From Peredibacter starrii (GTDB taxonomy: Bacteria > Bdellovibrionota > Bacteriovoracia > Bacteriovoracales > Bacteriovoracaceae), in NCBI RefSeq assembly GCF_034259205.1, contig NZ_CP139487.1, forward strand, positions 3,782,001 through 3,846,000: 64,000 nt of DNA, written 5' to 3'. Positions 9,684 to 18,192 of this stretch are shown piece by piece; position 1 is the first letter of the stretch; each line of letters opens with the position of its first letter. The translations under genes were made by a program, and so were the position numbers. The notes beneath the pieces were generated by a model. That model saw nothing but the letters and a program-made list of their open reading frames with translations. It was not told the origin of the DNA and did no database searches.

Positions 9684-10559
9684 TTATTCCAAATTTAGGG
9701 CCTGCTCTCTAATCTTCTCTAATTGTACTTTCATCTCGACTACATTTGTCGAAATTTCAGGAACGGCAGATTTTGATCCCATGGTATTGGTCTCACGACC
9801 AAGTTCCTGAAGAAGGAAGTCGATTTGACGACCGATTTCGCCAGAGGATTTGAGGACTGATTTAAGTTTAACGACGTGGATTCTTGCCCGATTGATTTCC
9901 TCGTCTATTTCTAATTTCTCTAGGTAGTACACTACTTCCTGAAGGAAGCGTGACTCATCGATTTTGATGTCTTTCAGTTTCTCATTAAGCTTTGCTGTAA
10001 GCTTCTCTTTCATCATGTCAGGGAACTCTTGCTTCATTGCCTCGATTTTAGCGAGACATGCCTCATAAATAGCAAGGTGCTCAAGAAGTTTATCAACGAG
10101 CTTCTTCCCCTCGCCCGCACGAGAAATTTTAAGGGCCTTGATGGCATCTTCAAATGAGGCCATGACAAGCGGCTCAAGCTCAGTTTCCTTTGACTCGTCT
10201 TCGTCTTTGTAAAAGTCAGAACGAAGAAATTCAGTAGGACTAACTTGTAGAGGAACGTTGTTCTTTTCGAAAACTGGTTTCATAAGCGACAAGTAAGCTT
10301 CCACTTTTTTTGAGTCGACTTGAAATTCAGTCACTGCTCTTTCTGTGCGTTTATAAGTAACAGAGATATCGAAGCTTCCACGACGAAATTCGCTTTCTAG
10401 TTTCGAACGAAGATCCAATTCTACAGAGTTAAATAGTGAACTCATGCGGAATTTGAAATCCTTGAAACGATTATTTACCGTTTTGATTTCTGTCGTGATG
10501 GAATAGTTCTGCCCTTGAGCTTCACCTTTCCCGAATCCTGTCATCGAATAAACGCTCAT
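9684..10559 (-). CDS. yicC: YicC/YloC family endoribonuclease-like protein
   Basis: 291 residues, matching the usual 290. The N-terminus MTGFGKGEAQ (about 6-15) and the C-terminal HVVKLKSVLKSSGEIGRQIDFLLQELGRETNTMGSK region (about 224-260) are the two conserved blocks of the YicC/YloC family. E. coli YicC has been described as an endoribonuclease involved in small-RNA turnover, and the gene is commonly placed directly before gmk, as here. It begins 2 nt after the accA stop and ends 2 nt before gmk. It contains predicted coiled helices in the central section (about 150-215). Function in this organism is inferred from family only. Confidence 0.93.
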   Translation of the reverse strand: MSVYSMTGFGKGEAQGQNYSITTEIKTVNNRFKDFKFRMSSLFNSVELDLRSKLESEFRRGSFDISVTYKRTERAVTEFQVDSKKVEAYLSLMKPVFEKNNVPLQVSPTEFLRSDFYKDEDESKETELEPLVMASFEDAIKALKISRAGEGKKLVDKLLEHLAIYEACLAKIEAMKQEFPDMMKEKLTAKLNEKLKDIKIDESRFLQEVVYYLEKLEIDEEINRARIHVVKLKSVLKSSGEIGRQIDFLLQELGRETNTMGSKSAVPEISTNVVEMKVQLEKIREQALNLE

Positions 10560-10561
10560 GA

Positions 10562-11533
10562 TTAACCTTCCGACTGATCAATAGTAAGAGTTAAGTTACC
10601 CATCTGACGGAACTTCTCAAAACGCTTCTGCATAACCACATCAAGGTCTTCTTTCTTAAGACCTTCAAGGCTTGCAAGAATCGCATCTTTTACCATCGCA
10701 ACAGCACGATCAGGATGACGGTGAGCTCCACCTGCCGGCTCTTTAATAATGGCATCGATCACTTTAAGTTCGATCGCCTTATTTGGAGAAAGCTGAAGTG
10801 AGTTAGCAGCAGTCTCTGCCATCTTTGGATCTGACCAAAGAATTGAAGCACATGATTCCGGAGAAATTACTGAGTAAACAGAGTACTCCATCATGAATAC
10901 TTTATCTGCCACAGCGATACCAAGAGCACCACCAGATCCACCTTCACCAATTACGATAGAGATGATTGGGGCCTTGATGTTGAACATTTCTTCAAGGTTC
11001 TCAGCGATCGCAAGTGCTTGTCCGCGCTCTTCAGCACCGATTCCAGGGTATGCACCTGGAGTATCAACGAAAGTCACAACAGGAATGCTGAACTGAGACG
11101 CCATCTGCATTACGCGGATTGCTTTTCTATAACCTTCAGGATTTGCCATCCCGAAATTACGCTTAATTTTTTCCTGAGTTTTACGACCTTTCTCAATTCC
11201 GATTACGGCAACTTTCTTGCCATCGATATAACCGAAACCAGCAATCATTGATGGATCATCTGAGAAACGACGGTCGCCATGAACTTCATGGAAATCAGTT
11301 ACGATTTTTTCGATGTAATCAATCGCGTGAGGACGCGCTGGGTGACGAGAAAGCTGAGTTCTCTGCCACGGAGAAAGTTTTGTATAAATATCTTCCAGCA
11401 TGCGATCGACTTTCGCTTGAAGCGCTTCGATCTCATGAGAAATATCGATGTTCTGGTGTGAGGCCTGTTTTAATTCTCTGATCTGATTTTCGAGCTCGGA
11501 AACCGGACGTTCAAATTCTAAAGTAAAATCCAT
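10562..11533 (-). CDS. accA: Acetyl-CoA carboxylase carboxyltransferase subunit alpha
   Basis: 323 residues from the ATG at 11533; a TTG one codon upstream is an alternative. I prefer the ATG because GAGGG lies 7 bases before it. The sequence is a full-length AccA: the N-terminal helix pair (about 1-60), SRHPARPHAIDYIE, FGMANPEGYRKAIRVM, the FVDTPGAYPGIGAEERGQ segment that binds CoA/biotin, and GEGGSGGALGIAVADKV. With AccD it transfers CO2 from biotinyl-BCCP to acetyl-CoA, the committed step of fatty-acid synthesis. It heads a four-gene operon with yicC, gmk and rel; AccD is not in this window. The 5' untranslated region (11534-11640) shows no clear regulator site. Confidence 0.97.
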   Translation of the reverse strand: MDFTLEFERPVSELENQIRELKQASHQNIDISHEIEALQAKVDRMLEDIYTKLSPWQRTQLSRHPARPHAIDYIEKIVTDFHEVHGDRRFSDDPSMIAGFGYIDGKKVAVIGIEKGRKTQEKIKRNFGMANPEGYRKAIRVMQMASQFSIPVVTFVDTPGAYPGIGAEERGQALAIAENLEEMFNIKAPIISIVIGEGGSGGALGIAVADKVFMMEYSVYSVISPESCASILWSDPKMAETAANSLQLSPNKAIELKVIDAIIKEPAGGAHRHPDRAVAMVKDAILASLEGLKKEDLDVVMQKRFEKFRQMGNLTLTIDQSEG

Positions 11534-11718
11534 CAAAACCCTCGGGGTTCTAAGTTGATAATTGAGACTTAAAGTAATGGGTTAAATTACCCTGTCCGAG
11601 GGGAAAATGCACGAATTTCCTGTTGCGTGAATGACCTAACTCATTGAATTCTAGTCACTACAACGCAATGCCGACAGCTAAATTCAAGTACTTTTCTCTC
11701 TCCACCGAAAAGAGGCCT

Positions 11719-12579
11719 ATGAAAAACCATCTACGCTTCTTAACGGGCCTCTTATTTCTCGCGCCGAACTTCGTCTCAGCGAAATGTAATACGGGTGCCA
11801 TTGAGTTCAGAAACGAGACCGGATTTGGAATTTCCATCGGTGGTAAAAACTCGTCGAGTTTTGAGCAACAACAAAGCATCAACATCCCGATGACCATAAA
11901 TGGCGAGGCCGCTTGTTATCGAAAGAAGACCTCACTCAAATTTAATACAGAAGAAAACAAGAAAGGAAGTTTCAGAGATATTCTGATTACTCCCATGGAC
12001 ATTGAATTTGAAAACGTGCCTGATGCCCACATCAAGCAATATATCTTTGTCGAAACTGATCCGACCAATAAGGCCCTGACAAAATTTCATTCCATGAGAT
12101 TTATCTGCTCGGGAAACATTCCCCTTTCAGTCGAAGCAGTCAGTGACAAGTATCTTAAAATTCTAACAGACGAGCGGGCCTCGGTTCATGTTTCTACTGT
12201 TTTTGCCACAGGTGCAGCGGCACAAAATCTGAATGTCGGTAAGAAAGAAAAAAGCAATAACCAAGAGACTTTTGATTTCTTCGTGAAGCTTTATAAAAAC
12301 AAGACTCAGCGTTCGTTGGAAGAAGCACCCAAATGTGAATACAACATCCCTAGTGTCTTTTCTGAGACCACTATCACGGCCCTGACTGATGTACATAGAG
12401 AGATCGCCTCAAACTACACGACGATGGAAACAAAAGTTGTGAATGGTTGTACGAAAGATTTTTCAGGGGCCATGGCCAACTATCAATTAGAGAATTTCAA
12501 AGACAATGAATCTTTGAAAGACTTCAAAGTGAAGAAGAAGGCCTTCTCGAAAAAAATTCTGATGGAGTGGAAGGAGTAA
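11719..12579 (+). CDS. Secreted hypothetical protein
   Basis: 286 residues starting at 11719, preceded by AGAGG. An in-frame ATG 75 bases upstream lacks a ribosome-binding site and would push the signal peptide inside. The N-terminus MKNHLRFLTGLLFLAPNFVSA reads as a Sec signal with cleavage before KC. The mature protein has five Cys (including ACYRKK, FICSG, KCEYN and NGCTKDF), probably in disulfides, and a lysine-rich C-terminus. No domain recognised. It abuts the convergent lipoprotein gene at 12579/12580 with no gap, so the two stop codons are adjacent. It is likely periplasmic or exported; the role is unknown. Confidence 0.75.
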   Translation: MKNHLRFLTGLLFLAPNFVSAKCNTGAIEFRNETGFGISIGGKNSSSFEQQQSINIPMTINGEAACYRKKTSLKFNTEENKKGSFRDILITPMDIEFENVPDAHIKQYIFVETDPTNKALTKFHSMRFICSGNIPLSVEAVSDKYLKILTDERASVHVSTVFATGAAAQNLNVGKKEKSNNQETFDFFVKLYKNKTQRSLEEAPKCEYNIPSVFSETTITALTDVHREIASNYTTMETKVVNGCTKDFSGAMANYQLENFKDNESLKDFKVKKKAFSKKILMEWKE

Positions 12580-13203
12580 TTACTCCCAGCCTTGGACTTG
12601 TCCACCTTCAAAATAAATGAACTTTTGTCCATTTTTCACTCGGTAAAGCCAACGCTCATTTTCATATGTGGGATTACCGGCGATTTCAATTCGCAGTGGT
12701 TTTCCCCAACTTTCCACAACTTCATTTTTAGACATTCCAAGTAAGATGTCCTGACCACGAACTGCAAAAGCACGTTCACGCTCTGAAGTCATTTCTACTT
12801 TTTCTTCTTCTAAGAAACCACGAGAGGCCAGATAATCACGGCGCTCACGAGGAGGAAGCTCAAGGAAATAAATTCGTTCAGAAACAGTTCCGAATTTATG
12901 CTGATACTTCTGATAGAGTTCATCTTCTGATTGAGAGCTTTCGAGTTCACGCAACTCTTGCCTTAAAGAACGTTTGCGATTTTCTTCTGCAATATCTCCC
13001 AAGGAAGCGGGTGTCCTGGCCCTGGTCTCTTCTTCTGTGTTCCAGAAACGACCCGAATCTCCACCCACAACTGGAAAGTCATCACGAGGATTGAAGAAGC
13101 GCGAGTCATCGCTTTCCATCTCAGTAAGATAGGAGCGGCCCGTATATAAATCTGCACAGCTTGTTAAAAGAAATAGTGAGAGAATGAGAGAACGACGCTT
13201 CAT
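12580..13203 (-). CDS. Lipoprotein with C-terminal SmpA/OmlA (BamE-like) domain
   Basis: 207 residues. MKRRSLILSLFLLTSC is a lipoprotein signal with lipobox LTSC. A long charged, Arg/Glu-rich middle (about 40-140) is probably helical or disordered. The last 60 residues read as a small SmpA/OmlA fold: ILLGMSKNEVVESWGKPLRIE, then ERWLYRVKNGQKFIYFEGGQV, matching the 'GMTkxeVxxxlGxP' and following strand pattern of BamE-like domains. BamE itself is an outer-membrane assembly lipoprotein, but this one is longer with an extra N-terminal region, so it may be a separate envelope lipoprotein. AAGGATGG precedes the start. Confidence 0.75.
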   Translation of the reverse strand: MKRRSLILSLFLLTSCADLYTGRSYLTEMESDDSRFFNPRDDFPVVGGDSGRFWNTEEETRARTPASLGDIAEENRKRSLRQELRELESSQSEDELYQKYQHKFGTVSERIYFLELPPRERRDYLASRGFLEEEKVEMTSERERAFAVRGQDILLGMSKNEVVESWGKPLRIEIAGNPTYENERWLYRVKNGQKFIYFEGGQVQGWE

Positions 13204-13350
13204 AAAACCATCCTTGTTTTACGTCATTCCACTCTTCGGAAGTTCCTTACAGTCACGTAAGATCCAAGAGTTAGAGAGGAAGAAAGTTCCTATTCCTGAG
13301 CGAAATGCTTTTAACTCATTATTACTGATAAACGTCCGACAAGATTACTG

Positions 13351-14199
13351 ATGGGCCTTATAGAGAAAATTGAGAACCTAATTAACATGTTGCTGATCAA
13401 GCTGAGCGAGCTTATATACAAGTTCGTTCCCGCTCCGATCAAGCGTGTGATTGAAAAAATTCAGTCATGGTTTTCTTTTCTTGGCGAGCAATTCAAGTTG
13501 CTTCCTTCGTATGCCAAAACTTTTATTCTTTTCCTCATAGCAAAAGTTAAAAGCACTCTTGCCTCAATTGATTTCAAAGCGATCTTTGCTGACAGTTATA
13601 AAAAAGCACTCGCTCAATACAAAGAGAAGTCTTCAGGGAAGTCCGGCAAGCTTAAAACAGTTTTCATGGCCCCGTTTCTAGTTGTAGGACAATGGCTTCA
13701 AGGTCTGACGACTTCGCAATCAATGCTTCTTTTGGCCTTCACTTCTGCATCTATTCTTTCAGTTATCGGAATTGGTTTCTCGGGAAACCGTCTTGCCAGT
13801 CATCATATGGAAAGCGACCGTGCTCCTGCGAGTGTTGAAGAAGAGATTCCTTATGACCGCCCTGGTTACTACAAAAAGCAAACCAGGCACTTTGAAATTA
13901 ATAATTTAAGACTTCCGGTTTATGTGGCACAGGTGAATGAAATTCGTTCTGTGGACATTGATTTTACAGCAACTACATCCAACCGAAATGCACGTATGTT
14001 CTTGGAAAAGAAAGAATTCCAGTTACGAGATCATTTAATTATTCAAATTGAGCCTTCCGTGGCCTCATTCCCCCTTGAAGAAGAAGGTAAAGAAATTATC
14101 AGAAGAAAGCTTCTGGTCGAAATCAATGACTTTCTTAAGTTACACAACATTGAAGGTGAGATCACTGAACTTAAGATCACCTACGTTCTTGCCAATTAG
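13351..14199 (+). CDS. Membrane protein with a C-terminal FliL-like domain
   Basis: 282 residues. The first 110 residues are amphipathic, lysine-rich helices without a signal peptide. One clear transmembrane helix lies at about 127-147 (LLLAFTSASILSVIGIGF). The C-terminal 100 residues show the FliL pattern: VYVAQVNEIRSVDIDFTATTSNRNARMFLEKKEFQLRDHLI, then IIRRKLLVEINDFLKLHNIEGEITELKITYVLAN. FliL proteins sit around the flagellar stator and modulate torque; here there are no other flagellar genes nearby, and the long N-terminal extension is unusual, so this may be a FliL paralogue with a different partner. The stop overlaps the convergent sigma-54 regulator by 4 nt (TTAG). Confidence 0.6.
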   Translation: MGLIEKIENLINMLLIKLSELIYKFVPAPIKRVIEKIQSWFSFLGEQFKLLPSYAKTFILFLIAKVKSTLASIDFKAIFADSYKKALAQYKEKSSGKSGKLKTVFMAPFLVVGQWLQGLTTSQSMLLLAFTSASILSVIGIGFSGNRLASHHMESDRAPASVEEEIPYDRPGYYKKQTRHFEINNLRLPVYVAQVNEIRSVDIDFTATTSNRNARMFLEKKEFQLRDHLIIQIEPSVASFPLEEEGKEIIRRKLLVEINDFLKLHNIEGEITELKITYVLAN

Positions 14200-15467
14200 A
14201 CCTTCCCCACAATTGTTCTCACAGTTTTCTCAGTTAATTGAAGCTTCCTAGCCGTCATGGCAACATTTCCTTCACACATGGAAAGGGCCTTCTTTACATA
14301 ATCTTCTTTCAAATCTCTCAGGGGCACTAGTTCTTCCATTGAAGAGAAACTCATGAGATCTGAACTTTGAAGGAGAAGCTCTTCATCCAGATGATCGAAA
14401 TCAAGTTTAGCGTACCGACTAAGAATGCGTTTCTTATCCAGATGACCAAAAAGCTGGCGAAGGTTTCCGGGCCAGGCCAGTGTCTCATAAAAATCAGAAA
14501 GTCTCTGGGAGATGGTTACCCCGTTTTTAAGAGTATAGAACTGACAAGCATCTTTAATCCGTTTGATATCATTTCGAAGAGACTTTAACTCAATAGTGTG
14601 CCCGGCCTTAAGTCGAAAATAAAAATCCTTTCGAAATGTTCCGTGTTGGACCATCTTCTCTAGTGATTGTCCGGCAGCAAATATGACCCGAGTATTGATA
14701 GAGCTTTCTTTCACATCACCTACTCTCCGGAACTTGTTATTATCGATGAAAGTCAGAAGTTTGGTTTGAAGGTCCATCGGCAAAGAATCAACTTCATCTA
14801 AGAAAAGTGTTCCATGCTCGGCCGTCTTAAAGGCCCCAATTTTATCTGAAATTGCCCCGGTAAATGCGCCCTTTTTATGCCCGAACAACTCTGATTCAAT
14901 TAACTGCGGATTATATGAAGATAAATTGATTGCCACAAATGAACCCTGCCTTCCACTCTTATCGTGAATTTTAGAAGCAAGATGACTCTTACCTGTACCG
15001 GTTTCACCCAAGATCAAAATCTTCAAATTTGAAGAGATTAAATTTTGTTCCATCAAAACCGGGTGCTCAAAATGACGGTTCAAAATTTCCTGCAAATCAA
15101 AGGGGTCAAAGTTCATTTTATTATCATCAATATAAACTTTGTCTTGTCTCTCAATATAGGCCTCTTTGGCGGCCAATCCATTTAGCCAAAAAGGATTTCC
15201 CTTGATTGTTTTCAACACAAATCTTCCATCTTCATCCTTATGATCCAGCTCCAATCTATAATGAAAATGCTGGATATCAGAGTTCGGTAATTCAACGTAA
15301 CTCATGGATAAATTGTCGGGTCGATACTCTGACGAGATCAAATCAATGCAATGCCGATTTAAAGTAAATGCCTTTCGATGACCACGAGAGGGAAATATGC
15401 TGCAACTGTCTCCCAGCCTAACCCCTGCAAATTCTATTTGTTTCTTCATTAACTTACGTTGATACAT
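14196..15467 (-). CDS. Sigma-54-dependent enhancer-binding regulator with FHA-like N-terminus
   Basis: 423 residues. The AAA+ core shows Walker A GETGTGKS (154-161), the GAFTGA loop (200-205) that contacts sigma-54, Walker B GTLFLDEVD, and the FRKDFYFRL sensor region. The C-terminal 40 residues (DYVKKALSMCEGNVAMTARKLQLTEKTVRTIVGKV) are a Fis-type helix-turn-helix. The N-terminal 120 residues are not a receiver; strands around NPFWLNG and ERQDKVYIDDN look like an FHA fold that would bind phosphothreonine, so activation by a Ser/Thr kinase is possible. FHA-type NtrC-like activators are abundant in Deltaproteobacteria and Bdellovibrionota. GGGGAGAGGG precedes the ATG at 15467. Targets are unknown; -24/-12 sites were not identified nearby. 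Confidence 0.88.
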   Translation of the reverse strand: MYQRKLMKKQIEFAGVRLGDSCSIFPSRGHRKAFTLNRHCIDLISSEYRPDNLSMSYVELPNSDIQHFHYRLELDHKDEDGRFVLKTIKGNPFWLNGLAAKEAYIERQDKVYIDDNKMNFDPFDLQEILNRHFEHPVLMEQNLISSNLKILILGETGTGKSHLASKIHDKSGRQGSFVAINLSSYNPQLIESELFGHKKGAFTGAISDKIGAFKTAEHGTLFLDEVDSLPMDLQTKLLTFIDNNKFRRVGDVKESSINTRVIFAAGQSLEKMVQHGTFRKDFYFRLKAGHTIELKSLRNDIKRIKDACQFYTLKNGVTISQRLSDFYETLAWPGNLRQLFGHLDKKRILSRYAKLDFDHLDEELLLQSSDLMSFSSMEELVPLRDLKEDYVKKALSMCEGNVAMTARKLQLTEKTVRTIVGKV

Positions 15468-15551
15468 ACCCTCTCCCCTTAAAATTGAAGACGCTTGTGA
15501 CCTTTTCTGCTAGGATGAGGAAAAAGAAAACCTGATATACGGAAAGAGCCA

Positions 15552-16214
15552 ATGAACATTCAGAAAGGAAAAACCGAATTCCTTATGGGAATCGATACTG
15601 TTGAACAACTTCAGCAATGGCTGAATGAACACTCTTTCGCAAATGGAATTGCTTTTATCGGTCGTTCCAATGTTGGAAAATCTTCGCTGATTAATGCTCT
15701 TTTCGGAAAGACCACTGCTCGAGTTTCAAAAACTCCTGGTCGTACCCGTCAGGTGAACATTTTTGACTTCATCGTGCAAAACAAAGAGACCAAATCTCTT
15801 GAACACTTCTATCTTTTCGATGTTCCAGGTTACGGCCATGCGGATGTTTCAAAAGAGATGGCCCAAAACTGGCAGAACCTTTTAGATACCTTCTTCCAAA
15901 TGTGCAGCGAGAAGATCCTTCTTCTTAACGTTCAAGACTGCCGTCACCCTGTCCAAGATAGCGATTTGCTTTTTCACGAATACATCAAAGCGTTCGACCT
16001 AGAGACCTACGTTCTCTTCAACAAAGTTGATAAGCTTAAAACTCAAAGTGAAAAGGCCCGTCTTAAAAACCTAATGCCTGACATTTATAATAAGTTTAAA
16101 TGGGTCAAACAAATCCATTTTACCTCTGCAGAAAAGGGCGATGGCATCCCGGCAGTTGAACAGGCAATCATCACTTTTGTTAAGCGCAACAGTGATATGA
16201 AAGGTTTTAACTGA
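15552..16214 (+). CDS. engB: Ribosome biogenesis GTPase EngB/YsxC
   Basis: 220 residues. GTPase motifs are in order: G1 GRSNVGKSS (about 37-45), the T-loop Thr in TPGRTRQ, G3 DVPGYGHADV (about 94-103), and G4 NKVDKL (about 153-158). The family-specific FVGRSNVGKSSLINAL region and length (about 200) fit EngB (YihA), an essential GTPase needed for late assembly of the 50S subunit. The start has GAAAGAG upstream. It stands alone between the divergent regulator and the acyltransferase. Confidence 0.95.
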   Translation: MNIQKGKTEFLMGIDTVEQLQQWLNEHSFANGIAFIGRSNVGKSSLINALFGKTTARVSKTPGRTRQVNIFDFIVQNKETKSLEHFYLFDVPGYGHADVSKEMAQNWQNLLDTFFQMCSEKILLLNVQDCRHPVQDSDLLFHEYIKAFDLETYVLFNKVDKLKTQSEKARLKNLMPDIYNKFKWVKQIHFTSAEKGDGIPAVEQAIITFVKRNSDMKGFN

Positions 16215-16246
16215 CCGATTTGATCCTGGAAAAAAGGTATGCCTAG

Positions 16247-16281
16247 AGTATGGGCCCCTTCGGGGTTAAAATAGCCATACT
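16247..16281 (+). promoter_or_regulatory. Nested hairpin abutting the start codon of the PlsC-like gene
   Basis: AGTATGG (16247-16253) can pair with CCATACT (16275-16281), enclosing a CCC-UUCG-GGG mini-hairpin (C(UUCG)G tetraloop, 16256-16265). The outer stem ends on the base before the ATG at 16282, and no Shine-Dalgarno is present. A TAAAAT in the loop could alternatively be a -10 giving a very short leader. Confidence 0.4.
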
Positions 16282-17172
16282 ATGTTGAAACTAGGTGAAT
16301 CATTCCTCCTCAGCATTGAGGACGAAATCAAAATTAATCAAATCTTCGCTGAACTCAAAGAGAAGTATAAGGACTACAAAGATCCGTGGGGATTCAATCT
16401 CGAGCTTTGTGAAAAGACCTTGAAAAAGATTGTTCCTTTTTATCGTTCCTACTTCAAAGTCAGAGTATTTGGCGCTGAGAATGTTAAAGATCAATCTTAC
16501 ATTGTGACCTCGAATCACACTGGTCAATTACCACTCGATGCCATTCTCATTACGATTGCATTTCTTTTAGATGTTGCCCCACCACGCGTTCTGCGTGCCA
16601 TGGTGGAAAGATTTATGGCCCAGCTACCTTTCATTGGAGACTTCGCCGCTCAAACCGGATCAATCTTAGGTGATCGTGCGAATTGTGCTTACTTGATTGA
16701 GCATGGAGAATCTATTCTTGTTTTTCCGGAAGGTGTTCGGGGGATTTCAAAGAACACTCCAGATTATTATAAGCTTCGCAGTTTTTCTGAGGGCTTTTAT
16801 CGAATCGCTCTTCAAAAGAAGACACCAATTCTCCCCGTATGTGTAATTGGTGCTGAAGAGATGTTTCCTTTTGTGTTTCACTCAAAGAGATTGGCACGTT
16901 TATTAAAAGTACCTGCTCTTCCCCTTACGGCAAACCTCTTCCCTCTTCCTTCGCCAATCGATATTTATATTGGAAAAGAAATTCCTATTCCAGCACATCT
17001 CGAGCATGAGGCATCGGACAAGGAAATAAAAGAAAATGTTTTCCACATCGAAAACACAATTAAGCGCATGCTGATCCACGGTCTAAAACATAGAAGGCCG
17101 TTTTTTGATACAGTTAGAAAACCGATCTCAAAGTTTGTGATCAAAGAATTCAGAAATAAAGGTGACCGATGA
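16282..17172 (+). CDS. Lysophospholipid acyltransferase family protein (PlsC-like)
   Basis: 296 residues. Acyltransferase motifs: SNHTGQLPLDA (about 75-85), where the spacing from His to Asp is longer than the HX4D of classical PlsC, and VFPEGVRGISK (about 150-160), the block that binds the phosphate of the acceptor. A hydrophobic segment (about 85-100) is likely membrane associated. This NHxGxLPxDA variant is seen in a subfamily of putative 1-acyl-glycerol-phosphate acyltransferases. It is coupled to the next gene (an SDR) by a 4-nt ATGA overlap, an arrangement that suggests a shared lipid substrate. The acceptor and acyl donor cannot be read from the sequence. Confidence 0.85.
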   Translation: MLKLGESFLLSIEDEIKINQIFAELKEKYKDYKDPWGFNLELCEKTLKKIVPFYRSYFKVRVFGAENVKDQSYIVTSNHTGQLPLDAILITIAFLLDVAPPRVLRAMVERFMAQLPFIGDFAAQTGSILGDRANCAYLIEHGESILVFPEGVRGISKNTPDYYKLRSFSEGFYRIALQKKTPILPVCVIGAEEMFPFVFHSKRLARLLKVPALPLTANLFPLPSPIDIYIGKEIPIPAHLEHEASDKEIKENVFHIENTIKRMLIHGLKHRRPFFDTVRKPISKFVIKEFRNKGDR

Positions 17173-18125
17173 GTCAGAAGAAGAAAATCCTACTCATTGG
17201 AATTGCCGGTGGTCTGGCCCAAATGACAGCGAGACTCATTCTTACGGAACATCCGGATTGGGAAATCATCGGAATCGATTCTCGAGATGTTTCTAATGTA
17301 CCGGTGCTGAATAATTTAACACCCATCAATTTAAAATACTCTCGCGGTAATTTTGAGAACCTATTTCGAACTCATCACTTTGATGTGGTTTATCACTTGG
17401 GCCGCATCAGTCATTCTTCTAACGAGCACAATGTACTTGCGAAAAGAATTGATCTCTCCGTGATGGGAACAAATCGCATTTTGGAATTGTGCGAACGTTC
17501 AGGAGTAAAGAAAGTTGTCATCCTTTCTACTTTCCATGTTTATGGTGCCCTTCCAGACAATTCAATTTTCTTGAAAGAAGACGCTCCTTTGAGAGCGAGC
17601 ATTCGTCATCCAGAACTTCGCGACGTGATCGAGATGGATCAAATCTGCACTAACTGGATGTGGAAAAATCAAAATAGTATTTCGACTGTTGTTCTTCGTC
17701 CCTGCAATATCATTGGAACTCAAATTCAAAACGCCATGACGAAGTTCTTGTCTGGTCCGGTTGCTTTAAGCCCGATCGATTACAATCCGTTCTTTCAGTT
17801 TATTCACGAATTCGATATGGCCCATATCCTTTATCGTGCACTCGAATCTCTTCCTACTGGAACCTACAATGTTGCGGGAAGTGACTTCATTTCTTTAAGA
17901 GATGCCTTGAATGAAGTTGGTACTAAAGGAATTCCATTTCCTATGGTTCTTGCTGGAGGCCTCAACAGCGCTTTGAAGAAGCTGAATATCGAAGTTCCAG
18001 AGTACCTACTCGATTACTTGAAGTTTTCATGCCTCATTTCCAATAAAGAGCTGGAGAAGCATTTAGGTCCCAAATTCCTGAGATTTTCAATCAAAGAGGC
18101 TTTAGAGCTCATTAAGCTTCGTTAG
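17169..18125 (+). CDS. Atypical extended SDR (NAD-dependent epimerase/dehydratase family)
   Basis: 318 residues. Rossmann start KKILLIGIAGGLAQMTARLIL has GxxGGxA in place of the canonical GxxGxxG. STFHVYG and VLRPCNIIGTQ (about 175-190) match the extended SDR pattern. However the catalytic YxxxK expected near residue 155-160 is not visible: the corresponding region reads VIEMDQICTNWMW. So the protein may bind a dinucleotide without classical SDR catalysis, or use another residue. Overlaps the acyltransferase stop by ATGA, so the two are translated together. Function is likely lipid or sugar-lipid modification, by inference from the neighbour. Confidence 0.8.
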   Translation: MSQKKKILLIGIAGGLAQMTARLILTEHPDWEIIGIDSRDVSNVPVLNNLTPINLKYSRGNFENLFRTHHFDVVYHLGRISHSSNEHNVLAKRIDLSVMGTNRILELCERSGVKKVVILSTFHVYGALPDNSIFLKEDAPLRASIRHPELRDVIEMDQICTNWMWKNQNSISTVVLRPCNIIGTQIQNAMTKFLSGPVALSPIDYNPFFQFIHEFDMAHILYRALESLPTGTYNVAGSDFISLRDALNEVGTKGIPFPMVLAGGLNSALKKLNIEVPEYLLDYLKFSCLISNKELEKHLGPKFLRFSIKEALELIKLR

Positions 18126-18179
18126 TTTTCAAGTACTTAACTTTATTAAAAAGGGCTTAATCAGAATTGTCGAAATACC

Positions 18180-18185
18180 GATAAT
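18180..18185 (+). promoter_or_regulatory. -10 GATAAT placed for a leaderless transcript of the NHL lipoprotein
   Basis: GATAAT is followed by seven bases and the ATG at 18193, with no Shine-Dalgarno between. The -35 region is not recognisable, so this is a positional argument only. Confidence 0.4.
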
Positions 18186-18192
18186 TATTAAG

